Shown here piece after piece: positions 36,070-47,556 of a DNA stretch of 64,000 nt (its first letter is position 1; every line of letters begins with the position of its first letter). Position numbers and translations under genes: made by a program. Where the stretch lies: assembly GCA_914767715.1 (NCBI GenBank), contig OU612070.1:24726025-24790024 (forward strand). The letters are read 5' to 3'. The DNA comes from Membranipora membranacea (Eukaryota > Bryozoa > Gymnolaemata > Cheilostomatida > Membraniporidae). Under the pieces are notes generated by a model, which did not search any database, was not told the DNA's origin, and saw only the letters and a program-made list of their open reading frames with translations.

Positions 36070-39000
36070 ATGAGCACACCAAGTAAAGAAGCGGGGAGAT
36101 GGCACAAGTTTATAGGAGATGTACGCCTTCTTTGTTATCAAGGAAATGCAGTAGATAAAGATGGTGGCTCTTGGGAGCAGGCGCAGGCAAGTTTATGACA
36201 GAAGTAATTTGTACAATATATAGTCAATGTAATACCTTTTCTTATCAATGGCATCACATGCTTTGTGAAGGGCATGTAGCATAGAGTTGTCCTGCTCAGA
36301 TTGTTCTGATTCTATGCTGGTTTTCACTCAGAATGTTATGACCTCATAGTCTTGAGCAAATGATGTGTTTGATAAGTTTGCATAGAATAGTATACAGGAA
36401 GGCTGGTCGGTGGAGCTATTTGAATGTTGGACAAATAAAAGCTTTTATCCGAGTAGAGGAAAAGCTTTCACAATTTAGTGACTAAAATGGTGGCATGATC
36501 TAAGAAGGGTGGTATGTTAGTGGTTAATGGTTTATAGGGTCATAGGAGGAATATAATCATACCCAGTCTGCATTTTTGGCGCTCCTAGAAGTTGTTCCAC
36601 AGTAGGCTCATATCAACATGTAATGACTTGATGATAGAAGTTTACCGAGAGATACTGTAGACCCTGAAACAAGTTTGTATTTCACGGAGCAGCATCAAAT
36701 TCCAAGTGTTTATTTCTGCGTTCTCAGAAAGGACAAGGTGAGGACAACGACTGTTATAAACACCTAACTGTGATGAGTCTGGATAAAGATCGAGTTAAAG
36801 CTGGACTCATGTCCACAAGACAAGAACAGAGTAACGACAATTCTGTTTTGGATAAGTATGGACCGAATGGACTATTCAAGCTCTTCATAACAGAAGGTGC
36901 ACCTGCAGTGGAGAAGTATTGTTGGCCTAAGAAAGGTCCCATCTGTAGCTACTTGTCTGGTGAATCTACAATGCAAATGGTAAGCTACTACATCTAAACT
37001 TTGAGGTTATTGAACCTCAATGTTTGAACTACTGCTGCAACTCGGGCAAATTTGAATTGAATTCTGAGTTCTATGAGAGCTAATTGAGGCTCTAATTTCA
37101 GAATTTTTGTCTAAGAGATAAAATATTTTCACAAACTGATCTTTGAAATCAGGGTATGAAATTAACGCACTAGCTGATGACACGATTATTGTCCACTTGT
37201 AAGATGGTTACAACTTCACCATGTACGCTAGATAATTATTTTCATAACCTGATTTTGGCGATCAGTTTGTGCAGATTATTTGCCTATTAAGTAACAATGC
37301 TGGGAGATTACAGCCTCATATCATTAGTTTCGCTGGTTTAAGCCTTCATAACCTCACTAGCCATACCTCTCTGATTGGTTGATTCAGACAAAACCCTAAT
37401 TCGGTCAAATTAATGATTGCGACTGTAGGGATCATTGGCTCTCAAAATGCTGTTGATTTTCAATGTAAATAACTTATACTGGTGATAAACCAGTTAATTA
37501 GTTATTGCTAAATGGCCATCTTTCATGTTTACGAGAGTAGAACTAGAACTCGCTCAACACTCATCAACACAATGTTGTCTAGTATATGATATATATATAT
37601 ATATATATATGCGATAATGTTTGTTTACTTTAGTCTTACGGTTTTTCAAAGCAACGGCTGAACTGGTTACGGTGTTGATGTGTTGGCTCAAATCAGATCT
37701 ATCACTTTATAACCCTTGATGCGAGTTGGGGAATTAAACCAAGTACGCTAGTCGCTTGTGACATTTTGGATTACAACACAAAGACTCTATTTTTGCTGGA
37801 ATATAGGGTAAAAAAACAGGTGTAGATGTTGATGGAGGAGGTTGGGACAGGAAAAAACGAGGGACTCTTGGAGAAACTCCCCTTCATATCTGCTTTCTTA
37901 ACAACACAGAAACACATATAAAACTAGCGAAGATCCTCTTAAAACATAACCCAGGACTTGCATTAGACATGTATGAGGGGGCTGAATATAAAGGTGAGTG
38001 AGAGTTTTGTCATCTGGGATCTGGCTATTTATTTCATAACATCCTCCACCCTGACACAGAGTTGTGAGTGGTGTGAAATTTAAAATTCAAAAAGATTGTT
38101 ATTTTACTTTTATTGTAATTGAAATAAAGACTTTCCAATACTTTTTTCTTTCAGCATTTGGTTAAATTTTTGGGACACCAAATATATAGGTCAAATGCAA
38201 TTAGCAGTAGGGCAAATAGTCATACTTATTTACTACATAAGAGCATAATATGTTCTATGATTTCCAGGAGGGAGTGCTCTGCACTTTGCTGTAGTAAATG
38301 GAGATCTTGATTCAGTTAAGCTGCTAGTCGAGTTATTCTCAGGTACGGCTGCTGCTGCAGCCACGGATACGGACACAGCTACCGATTCAAATACCGGTAC
38401 AGATAACAATAAAAGGAAACTCGAACATCCAATCAACACAAGGGCAACTGGTGAATTCTTCAAACCAAAGACCAATAACTACGATGGTGAGTTCCTGTAA
38501 AGATGAAACAGTGATTCCTTTGCATTTGTATGTCACTATGCCAAACAAATATTGAAAGTAGCAACTGAAGCGCTGACCTGCACTCCATAGCATATTTTCA
38601 ACCTGCCGCCCTGTTGCCCTGCCGCCCTTAATGCTTTGTAATGAATGAACTGATGCTTCTCTTCGCAGGGGACACCTACCTAGGTGAGTATCCACTGGCA
38701 TTCGCAGCTTGTCTTGGTCATAAGGAAATATATGACCATTTGCTGGATAACGGGGCGAATCCAAACCTTCAGGACACCATGGGTAACACCGTACTACACA
38801 TGTGTGTCATTAAAGACAAACCAGATATGTATGAGCACGCAGTCAAACATAAAGGGGACAAGAAGCCGAATCAGTGGATAAGAAACAGTAGGAAACTCAA
38901 TGGAAGGTAAGTAATTGTGAAGAAGTGAACTAAAAGAGAAATTAAAGCAGCCAAATCGATAACAGCTACTTCTCATTTCAAACACTGGCAACACAGTTCA

Positions 39001-42000
39001 CTTCCAAAATGTGATCTTTGCTATTATGATTATTTTCAGTAATTTTGGATTGACTCCAATGGAATTGGCTTGCAAACTTGGTAGGCCAGCGGTTTTTGCA
39101 AAGATCATGGAGCTGCAGAAAACGGAACTGTGGACGTATAGCAAACTCACCTGCTCTTTGCATCCACTAGTTGGACTTGATACGATAAAGTGTATTCAAA
39201 CTGAAGATAAACTTAAAGATAATACTGAAGCAGAAATTGGTGAGTGACAAAAAGACAAAGACTGTAAAGCAAAAATGACAACTGCAGGGTCACCACATAT
39301 CATTTTAAAGGGCTCATAAACTTATATAACCTTTTTCAAGAATTTACAATTAAGAACTGATTGGGAAGAACTTGGAACATAGTACAAGGGTAGAAGTATG
39401 TCCCCTACGATGTTTTTGGCTGCATTCAAAGTTTCTATTATGTTGCCTGCCGTTCAGCAGTTGGGAAATTGTTGTTGCAGTTGTCCTTTGCCTGTCTGAC
39501 CTATCAACATTTATTTGACAACATTGAACACTTTTATAACCTGTTATTTGAAGAAGAATTAATGGATTGTTAGTATGACGTTAGACGAATAATACTGATT
39601 TGCATTGATAGACTGGAGCTCTTGTCTGATGAGAGTTGTCAAAGGAAACACACATGCCCACACGGAGATGTTACAGACAGGGGTGCTCAGAGAGTTACTG
39701 GATCAAAAATGGGAAACTTACCTTAAAGTTTGTTTAATAATACAGGAGACTAAATACTTCAAGTATCAAGATGGCTGAAGCGTCATCTTCTCACACTGAG
39801 AAACTTAACTGATGAGAAACCAAAATGTTCACTTCCACATTGGCGTTTATATATAGTATATAGAGTATAGAGTATATAGACAGTTTTCTGAGCTCTGATT
39901 TAGGCCTCAATTCGGAGTTGTCCTCTCTCCAGTTTGGTACTTTTAACCCACACCGCATAGGAAAAACGTGCTGAAAAGAGGGTTATCTTAAAAACCGCTT
40001 TTAGTAGGATAAAAATTATTTTTGATTCAGAATCTGCAACATTGAAAACACATATGGGCATAGTTTGGGAAATAAATTTAGTATTTGGATAGTCGATTAT
40101 AGCATTGTCTGCCTGTTTTGCGGACAATTTGGCAGAATTTTTCAGGAGTTTCATCACTAAAATTAAAATAAATCAACATTCAAGCCTCCAATGATTTGGA
40201 AACCCTGTGTCACAGGTTTTCAATGGGGCAGACTCTGAATCAAAAATCATTTTTATCCTAACATAAGCGGTTTTCAAGATAATCCTCTTTCAGCAGGGTT
40301 TTCCCATGCGACTCGGGTTAAAAGTACCAAACTGGAGAGAGGACAACTCCAAATTGAGGCAAAAATGAGAGCTCAGAAAACTGTCTATTTAAAAGTACAA
40401 TGTTAAGGCTAATGTTGATAATCAATTAGGTATCAAAGATGTCTCGTATTCCTTCATCACTCATCAACCTTTAATGATCGAAATCCTCTTTTCTTTTATT
40501 GATAACCATAGACTTGATATGTTGATGACTAAAGAAAACTGTTTTCTAGCTTATCGCTTATCTACTTGACAGGGTAAATTCACAATAAGAGCAGGCGTTC
40601 TCGCTCTCCACATAATAGCAATTGTAGCATCAGCCTGGCTTCTTCCAAAGATAAGCGTTGAATCACCAACGGACCCAAAGGAAATATCTCGAGATGTTAT
40701 GGAACTTATTGCAGTATGTTGCAGTATGTATGCACTGATAAACTTCATTCGGGAATGCCTCAAGCTCAAAGTCCGGCTCGCCTTTTTGTTCCTAGTAAGT
40801 ATAAATTAAGCTGGACTAAGACTAAAAAACACCAAACTAGTTCATGTACGGCTGGTGATAATACTGAATAAATCGCAGGTCGGGAGAACTTTCCCCTTTG
40901 GAGGGAAAGCAAATTTTGAATTGGTTCATGCCTGTTATGATAGAAAAACAGTAAATGATTTGACTTCACTGAGTAAGCCCTGTAAAGAAGCTCACTTATT
41001 GTCGTAAAAGCTTTCTTCGACAAAACTTACAGTCTATAAGGTGCCATCTTGTTTGAGTGCAGTGCGGGAGGAGGAGCTTATTTGGATATGAATTACTAAA
41101 TTTATGTGAATCTGTGGGATTTAGCAAACAGTTGGGTCTGTATTCCATTCGAAATAGTGTAAAAACATCCAGTCGCATGATTAAAATCACACAGTTTCCA
41201 AATAACATCCTACTCATACATACCAAAGCAATTAAAAGGTAGGTGTACTCCCCTATGGCACATTCAAAGTCAGTTTATGCTTGTGCTTGATGCAGATCAA
41301 TACTCCGTTCAAAGCTGTCTACCTGGGGTCATGCATAGCACAGCTGAGTCTATTAGTAATAAGACCCATGACCTTGGTACCAAGGGCAAACCTAGATCAG
41401 CTGCAGATTGATGAAGAGATAGTTCTGATCCTCACCATACCATCAACGTGTCTCATGATATTCCATTACTCGAGGTAAGCTCTCACATAATGACAGCCCT
41501 ATAATATTTGCTTCTCCTGCCTAAGCTGCTGTAGGCTGGCCGGTATAGTAGTTAAACCAGACTTATTAAAGCTGGACTGAATACTTTTTTTTTAAACTAA
41601 CAGCATTGTATCAAGGAGAAATTTGTGAAAGTGAAATGATTATGATAATGTATCCCATCAAGAGCCTTACACTAGAACTGTTCGGGTGGTGAGCTACTGT
41701 AACACATTCCCTTTCTGCCCGCTTTACCTTTTACATACTTGTATATTATACTACGCTTCTGTCCTGCCGATATCATCCTTCAAGTTTGGAAAGTACTCTA
41801 TATGATTATTTCTCCATCTCAAGAACGTTGCATGATTGCTTTGTCCATACAAATTGGTTTATATATGGTGATTCTTTACAACATCTGACTTTGGGTATAG
41901 TCTTTAAGAGGAGTAGGGTATCATTGCCTGTAAAATTTGATTAGCTGATAAATGAATTGGTACATGTGCTGTTAAAAGCAACCAATTTTTTTTAATCTTT

Positions 42001-43373
42001 TTTTACTTAAGTATTAATTCTGAAATAATTCCGGATATTGTGGCGTCGGTGAATAAACTGAGGCTAAAAACCCATAATGAGAAACGGCCGCCTGTTTGAA
42101 TCTTGCTGAGTCCTGCTTGAATATTGATCCTGTTTGAATCTTGATCCTGTTTGAATCTTGATCCTGTTTGAATCTTGATCCTGTTTGTATGGAATTGAAA
42201 ATGCATGGAAATAAATAAACTATTGTAGAGTGTTTATGGGACCTCGTATCGGTGCTATGGTGAATATAATCACAGCATATTTACGGAAAGATGTTCTTCC
42301 ATTTTCCGCGATTGTGGCGATAGTTGTCGTAACCTTTGCAAGCGGTATGTGGAGCCTTTTCTTTATACAGCGAAATTTATGTGTACATTCTTAGGACATT
42401 CTACAGTACCCTAGTTTCTAACATATGGTTGTGTTCTAAAATAAATAGGTCTGTATGACTTTACCCCTTAGTGCTTCAGTCATATCTTGGATAATCTGGA
42501 TATTTCATGTAACTTTGTTGTTTCTTTTCAGTCTTTTACCACCTGTGGAAATACATTGACGATGAGAGTGTCACAACCTTCCTCACACCTCATGGCTCGT
42601 TAATGAGCATGTTCCATCTCACTGTAGGAGAGTTTTCAGTAAGTTTGCAAGAATTTTCAAACTACAGTTATTGCTAACAGCCTCAGGGAGTCATATATCC
42701 TGAACATAGATATATAAACACTTCCTCTTTATATCTAATATCTTTCCCGATGTAGTTCTATCAACAGCAGGCTTATGCACTAAAATAATAATATATGTTT
42801 TTCGTAATAAATAATTGAATGAAATAAATATGAATATGAATATATTTTAGCATAGTTAATAACAATATGCCTCTATGCTTCAGTATATATCTCTTGTTCT
42901 TGCAGTACAGAGAGTTTCACTTGACGAGGGAACTCCCACTCACCATGATTATCTTCATAATGTTCATGATAATGATGCCAATTTTACTGCTAAACATGTT
43001 AATCGCCATGATGACCACCACAATCGATCAGATCACAGAGAAAGCTGAGAAAGACTGGATTCATCAGAAGGCTAGGACAATGATCCTGATGGAGACACAC
43101 TTGAGTAAAGAGGAGCTGTTAAAGGCCAGAAATGCATATTCTACTGATGTTAGCCATAAAGAGGAGATAAAGAAATTGAGAAACCCGATAGAAGAGGCAA
43201 AGGCATTGAGGAAGAAAATAGAAGTATCAAAGAGATCAAATAAGGAGACAAATAAAGGAGAAGAGAAACAGCAGAGCATGACCTGTCATCCATCTGGACG
43301 TGTGAGCAAAAGTAATGATGCTCAGGTAGATGCTGTTGATGTTGATTTCGGAGGTACTGAGGTGACTACATAG
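36070..43373 (+). CDS. TRPV-type transient receptor potential cation channel (twelve exons, 806 aa)
   Basis: Exons: 36070-36186, 36728-36979, 37807-37993, 38268-38486, 38669-38906, 39040-39239, 39612-39727, 40573-40794, 41296-41474, 42229-42344, 42532-42638 and 42906-43373. All phases agree, giving 806 codons plus stop. The product would be a tetrameric cation channel. Residues 124-440 hold ankyrin repeats (RGTLGETPLHICFLNNTETH, GGSALHFAVVNGDLD, GEYPLAFAACLGHKEIYDHL, GLTPMELACKLGRPAVF). The TRPV-typical W-Y-x-x-L-T-C-x-x-x-P-L-x-x-L-D-T-I linker follows. Helix 1 starts near residue 448, the pore motif MFHLTVGEFS lies at about 642-651, and helix 6 plus TRP-box region (LLLNMLIAMM, then W-x-x-Q-x-A) follow. 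The charged C-terminus has no named domain. Residues about 208-240 are a Thr/Asp/Ala-rich insertion between ankyrin repeats. Intron 1 uses an apparent GC donor (CAG|GCAAGT). An AATAAA lies near 43821. Confidence 0.88.
37586..37610. repeat. (AT)n microsatellite in TRPV intron 2
   Basis: About eleven AT units between exons 2 and 3. No other feature was seen in that intron. Confidence 0.85.
39876..40388. mobile_element. Foldback element in TRPV intron 7
   Basis: The left end ATAGACAGTTTTCTGAGCTC and the right end GAGCTCAGAAAACTGTCTAT are inverted copies. The arms (about 39876-40055 and 40212-40388) agree along their length, for example 'ggagttgtcctctctccag'. There is no coding capacity; it lies between phase-matched exons 7 and 8. 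Confidence 0.85.
42102..42187. repeat. Minisatellite, 17 bp unit, about 5 copies, in TRPV intron 9
   Basis: The unit TCCTGTTTGAATCTTGA is tandemly repeated, ending about 40 bp before the acceptor of exon 10. Confidence 0.9.
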
Positions 43374-44265
43374 ACTCAATATACTCTATGTATAATATAC
43401 TCAATATACTATATAAAATTATATATTAAGTCATGGGTGACTATTACTGATAACACCAAGTACCAGTGAAAACTTATAATTTTGTGGCAAAGTGTTGCTT
43501 TACAGCAGCATATGAAGCTGTAGTAAAAGGTTGATTTTATGATCTCTTCAGATTACTGCTACACATTGTATAAATTACTGGAAACTAATTGCTGTTGAAA
43601 TATGTCAATGGTTCACCGGTCTTCTTCAAACTCATCAATGTTTTTCACACTTTTCACTTCGCTTTCTGCTACAAAAGTGTCGTTCATTTTATATAATTTT
43701 CAGTTACTGTTTGGAATTACATTGGATTCTGTTTATTACAGATATTCGTTCTATGAATTTTCGTGCATATTGAGTTTTTGAGAATTTGATGCGCTATTCA
43801 CCTTGTGTTGGTTTTTCATAATAAATTCCTATCAATATATCTATAGCTAGAGTTTTTTTCACTTGTGTTAACATCTCAGAGAGATAAAAAAAATTGTGTT
43901 ATTGACTCCCATTAATGAAATTATTTAGAATTGTGGTTGATACAGTCGCAGTTCCGTAATATAGACTATAGAAAAATCTCAATTAATCCAATCAACTACA
44001 ATTAATCTAATCAACTACAATCTAAAGCTACATACAATTCTTTACCGTTACATTTGAAATCTAAAGAGAAGTTCATTGATGATATTATTTCCTTTCTGTT
44101 TCTCTTTTTTTGTTTTAAAATTTTTTTTTTCTGGCACTGAGTGCAAAACATTTTGAATGAGATGACTTTGGTTGCCAATAACAGTATATATATAACTAGC
44201 CGAGGTAACATGAAACTCACTTGGGAAGAATAGTTCAGCAAATATCAAAATTATGTATTTCTCAC
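43374..44265. other. TRPV 3' flank
   Basis: AT-rich, with 'aataaattcc' near 43820 as a possible polyadenylation signal. No further gene was recognised before the LINE remnant. Confidence 0.5.
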
Positions 44266-44850
44266 CTAGTCCGCCGTGTTCCGGGATGGGTGGCGGTCCT
44301 GCAGGGCACCAAGTTCTATCAGAGAATGGTATCTGATTCTATCATCAACATCTTCATCTGAGAGGCCCCATCTCAGCATGTCATCCTTCGCTGTATCCAA
44401 CCATCTTTTCTTTGGCCTCCCTCTCTTTCTCTTTCTCTGTATTCTCATCTCAGCCACCATTCTAATATCTTCCTCCCTATCTCTCCTGTGTACATGCCCA
44501 TACCATTGAAGACGTCTCCTCCTCATACCAATTGCAATCGCTTCTATTTTTGCCTCCTCCTTTATACTCTCATTTGTTTTATGCTCTTCCCAGTCTATAT
44601 TATAAATGTGTCGGAGCATCCTCATCTCAGTTGCACTTATCTTGTCTTCTTGTCTTTGTGTCAGTGGCCAGATCTCATTTCCATACATCAGTGTAGGTTT
44701 TATTGCCGTCTTGTACAATAGAACCTTGAGCTTGGTGGGAATTTTCTTATCGCAAAGCACTCCTGTCAGCTCTCTCCATCTACTCCATGCCTTCTCTATC
44801 CTCTTTGCAGTTTCTATTCCGAATTTTTCCGAATTATGTATGTTATGCAC
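44266..44850 (-). pseudogene. LINE reverse transcriptase C-terminal remnant
   Basis: An intact 194-codon frame with the signature of non-LTR retrotransposon reverse transcriptase C-termini: a thumb-like stretch (KIPTKLKVLLYKTAIKPTLM then YGNEIW), then E-M-R-M-L-R, R-L-Q-W-Y-G-H-V-H-R and K-R-G-R-P-K-K-R-W-L-D. The endonuclease and polymerase catalytic parts are missing, so this is a 5'-truncated copy, probably of an RTE-like or related clade. It stops about 90 bp short of the neighbouring DNA transposon and is outside it. The frame being open suggests a fairly young insertion. Confidence 0.85.
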
Positions 44851-45113
44851 AAATCGGAATTTCCGAAAGTCTTCGAAGATTCTGTCGGGAGGATTAGACT
44901 ATTAAATCAAGTTGGACTGGGTTTGACAGCTGTAACTTACCCTAGTGACCTTAATAATTCGCGGGCTCCTAATTCGCGGAGGGCACAACTCCAACCTTTT
45001 TCACTAGTCTTAATTATTCATGGATTTCAGGATTTTTTGTATTCTCTTTCCTTTATCAAGTGACTGACATGTGACCACAAGGCAGGCAGACTGAATAAAT
45101 TATGGCTGCCAAC

Positions 45114-46066
45114 ATGAACTTCTCCTTCAGGTGTGGAGCCAGGGGGTTTCATGTTTACAAAAGTACATGGGTTCCAGTGCTAGGACAGCAACTTAAAGTT
45201 AGTAAATAACCATAGCTCCAGTGATAAGATGATACCAGTGTTAGTAAAGGACTTCTGACCACTTCCTACTTCTTAGAGAGAAAAACATTCAATCCATCAA
45301 GGATGTAATCATCATCGATTCAATGATGGCCAATGATACATAATTGGTACTAATACTGATAGAACTACATGTACATGTATGTTTGAATATAAATGATGAC
45401 AACTAGACTAGATATATACTATCATCCAAGACCACTCATAAATTGTGGTTTTATCACTGGTAAACCAGTCAAGGTACATGCTGGGTTGCTTGCGACACTT
45501 AAGACTCATGTGATGTTTGCCCTCCTTTTGGTTAAAATGATGGTGCCAACACAAACACATCCCTTGCGAAGATGTTTGGCATCACAGTGGCAAAAGGATA
45601 GTGCACAGAAATCCACACAGTTTGTTGTCAAATTCCCCTTTACAGTTTTCTGCAGCTGCTATTGTTCGGCTATGAAATAATACATACTTGCGCCACTGCG
45701 ATAGTAGCAAATTGTTTGTAGGTTGAGTATGCGGCCGGGAATAGACACAACCCGTATTTTATGGGATTGCTTATGGATCAGCAGACAGTCGGACAAATTC
45801 CTCAAGAGCTACCTAGAGCAGTTTACTATTTCTCTGTGGTCCATGGTGGCATATTTACAGCCAGAGTTATTGATACAGTGGCGAGGATGTCACCAATAGA
45901 GCAGGGTGGACTTGAAATACCCATATTAGTTACAATATCATGTGAGTGTACAGAAATGTTGGAAAAGTTCAAAGAGTTTGTGTCCAGCAGATATAGGTTT
46001 GATGAAGACTTCTACAACAGCGGTGTTGACACCGATACTCTAACCAGCAGCAATAAAGATTTGTGA
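45114..46066 (+). CDS. Small HIRAN-like domain protein (two exons, 142 aa), inside the transposon
   Basis: Exon 1 is 45114-45197 and exon 2 is 45722-46066, joined in phase 0 across a GT-AG intron; 143 codons including stop. The start ATG gives MNFSFRCGARGFHVYKSTW. The layout, R-G-F-H-V-Y-K-x-x-W-x-P-V-L-G, then N-R-H-N-P-Y, then Q-T-V-G-Q-I-P-Q-E-L, then GGIF-A-R-V, then GGLEIPILVTI, follows HIRAN-type domains and related single-domain invertebrate proteins, which bind DNA ends in SNF2 helicases such as HLTF. Here the domain is essentially the whole protein, with a short charged tail. It starts 174 bp inside the transposon's left end and converges on the transposase. It could be a transposon cargo gene or a captured host gene. 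Family call by motif recollection, not alignment. Confidence 0.6.
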
Positions 46067-46323
46067 CTGCGAAGGCATGAAAGTTCTGTGTCCATACATG
46101 TGTATAATGTATGCCAACTGTGTCTTGAATCCTGTAGCTGACCCATTTAACTAATATTTGATACTCAATACAATTTAGTCAACCCCCTCCATAATTAATT
46201 CTGTATTGATTGTGGAGTTGTTTCCCTATTAACATTAAGTTAGCAATTTTGTAGCTATAAATTGGTTGTCAGTTTCTGAATTAGACCAAATACATGTAGT
46301 TGCATTAATGTCAAAAATCATCT

Positions 46324-47241
46324 CTAAGCCACGGGTAACTGTAAATTGCTGAACAGGCTGAACAGACTGAACAGCTGAACAGAATTTCTCAGACTACTAT
46401 TTGTTTGATTCTTTACATGATTGGCTAATTTTACATAAGCATGGACAATTCTTTATATTCTTCTCATTAAATTATTTATTTTAAGTTTGCATTCACCTTG
46501 GTTTCTTTCAATTTTATGCACAGCAAATCTTTTGGCATTACACGACTCATACCTGACAAGTCTCCCTTTTTGGTAGGGAGCCTCCCAGCTTTTAGGGGTA
46601 TTTTCCACCTCCTCCCTATCTCCCTTTTTCCAGCTTCCTTCACCCAGACGACTTTTTAAGCTTCTCGTTGCAAGAGAAACTATGTTTTCCTACCCCCACA
46701 GTACTTATACCTATATATAATTGCCTATTAACATACTATCTCTCCTCGTTCGTATGAAGTATTTCATAATACGAATGCTCTAGCTTTGGCTCGAAATAAA
46801 TGACATCAAGGGCCAAATTACACCTTCACTGCTAGACACGCAGAGTGGTACTCCGGGTCGGGAGTTCGTCCGTGGAGACTTCCTGATTTCTGGGTCTACC
46901 AACTTGTCATGTATGACACGACTAGTGAATGGATGGAAAATAGCCCCCCCCCCCCCTATAAACAAAGCTTGTTAAGACTGGCTAGATGGAAGGTTGAGCT
47001 GGATAATGTTTCTGGTATCCAATTTCCAGAACACCATCAGATTTTGTCATAATTGGCACATTGATTGCTTCATTTGCTTGCCCTAAATTGGTTATATTAG
47101 GTGCCAACAGGAACTTAGTGACTCCTCAAATCATTTGGTTAGGAGGAATGTGTCTGACAAGTGATCGCCAGCCAGAGAAATTCTGTTCAGCTGTTCAGTC
47201 CGTTCAGCCTGTTCAGCAATTTACAGTTACCGCTAAGCCAC
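46324..47241. mobile_element. Nested 900 bp element with 9 bp target duplication
   Basis: The element 46333-47232 is flanked by exact 9 bp direct repeats, CTAAGCCAC (46324-46332 and 47233-47241). Its arms of about 60 bp are nearly perfect inverted repeats: GGTAACTGTAAATTGCTG at the left and CAGCAATTTACAGTTACC at the right. Both contain tandem CTGAACAG units (four on the left, inverted on the right). A 9 bp duplication is typical of Mutator-like elements, but no transposase is present, so it is a non-autonomous insert between the two genes of the host transposon. A poly-C run lies at 46945-46956. Confidence 0.85.
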
Positions 47242-47556
47242 AGCAGGTTAACACTTTGAAATTGAAGGTCCTCTAATTAATAATACGACAAGGAGCAAGG
47301 ATATAGCAAGAAACTATCTTTTGAAAACTTGGTTTTATTTCACAGGTATAAAGCTGTTTTATCAGGGCAATATGAAGGCATATGAAGTAAGCAAGTATGG
47401 CACTATGTACATGTTGTCCCTTAGTAAGAAAACAAATCTTGGTTGCTTAAATGTTTTGCCTGTAAGCTGAATAAACACTATTTATGAAGATATCTGTACA
47501 CATCAAAGGCACAGTGTACGTGTATGGGTGAACTGAACTGTTTTACTGAGGTAGGC

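Noticed and set aside
45393-45680. 95-codon ORF between the HIRAN-like exons
   Set aside because: It lies in the intron defined by phase-matched GT-AG sites and shows no motif.
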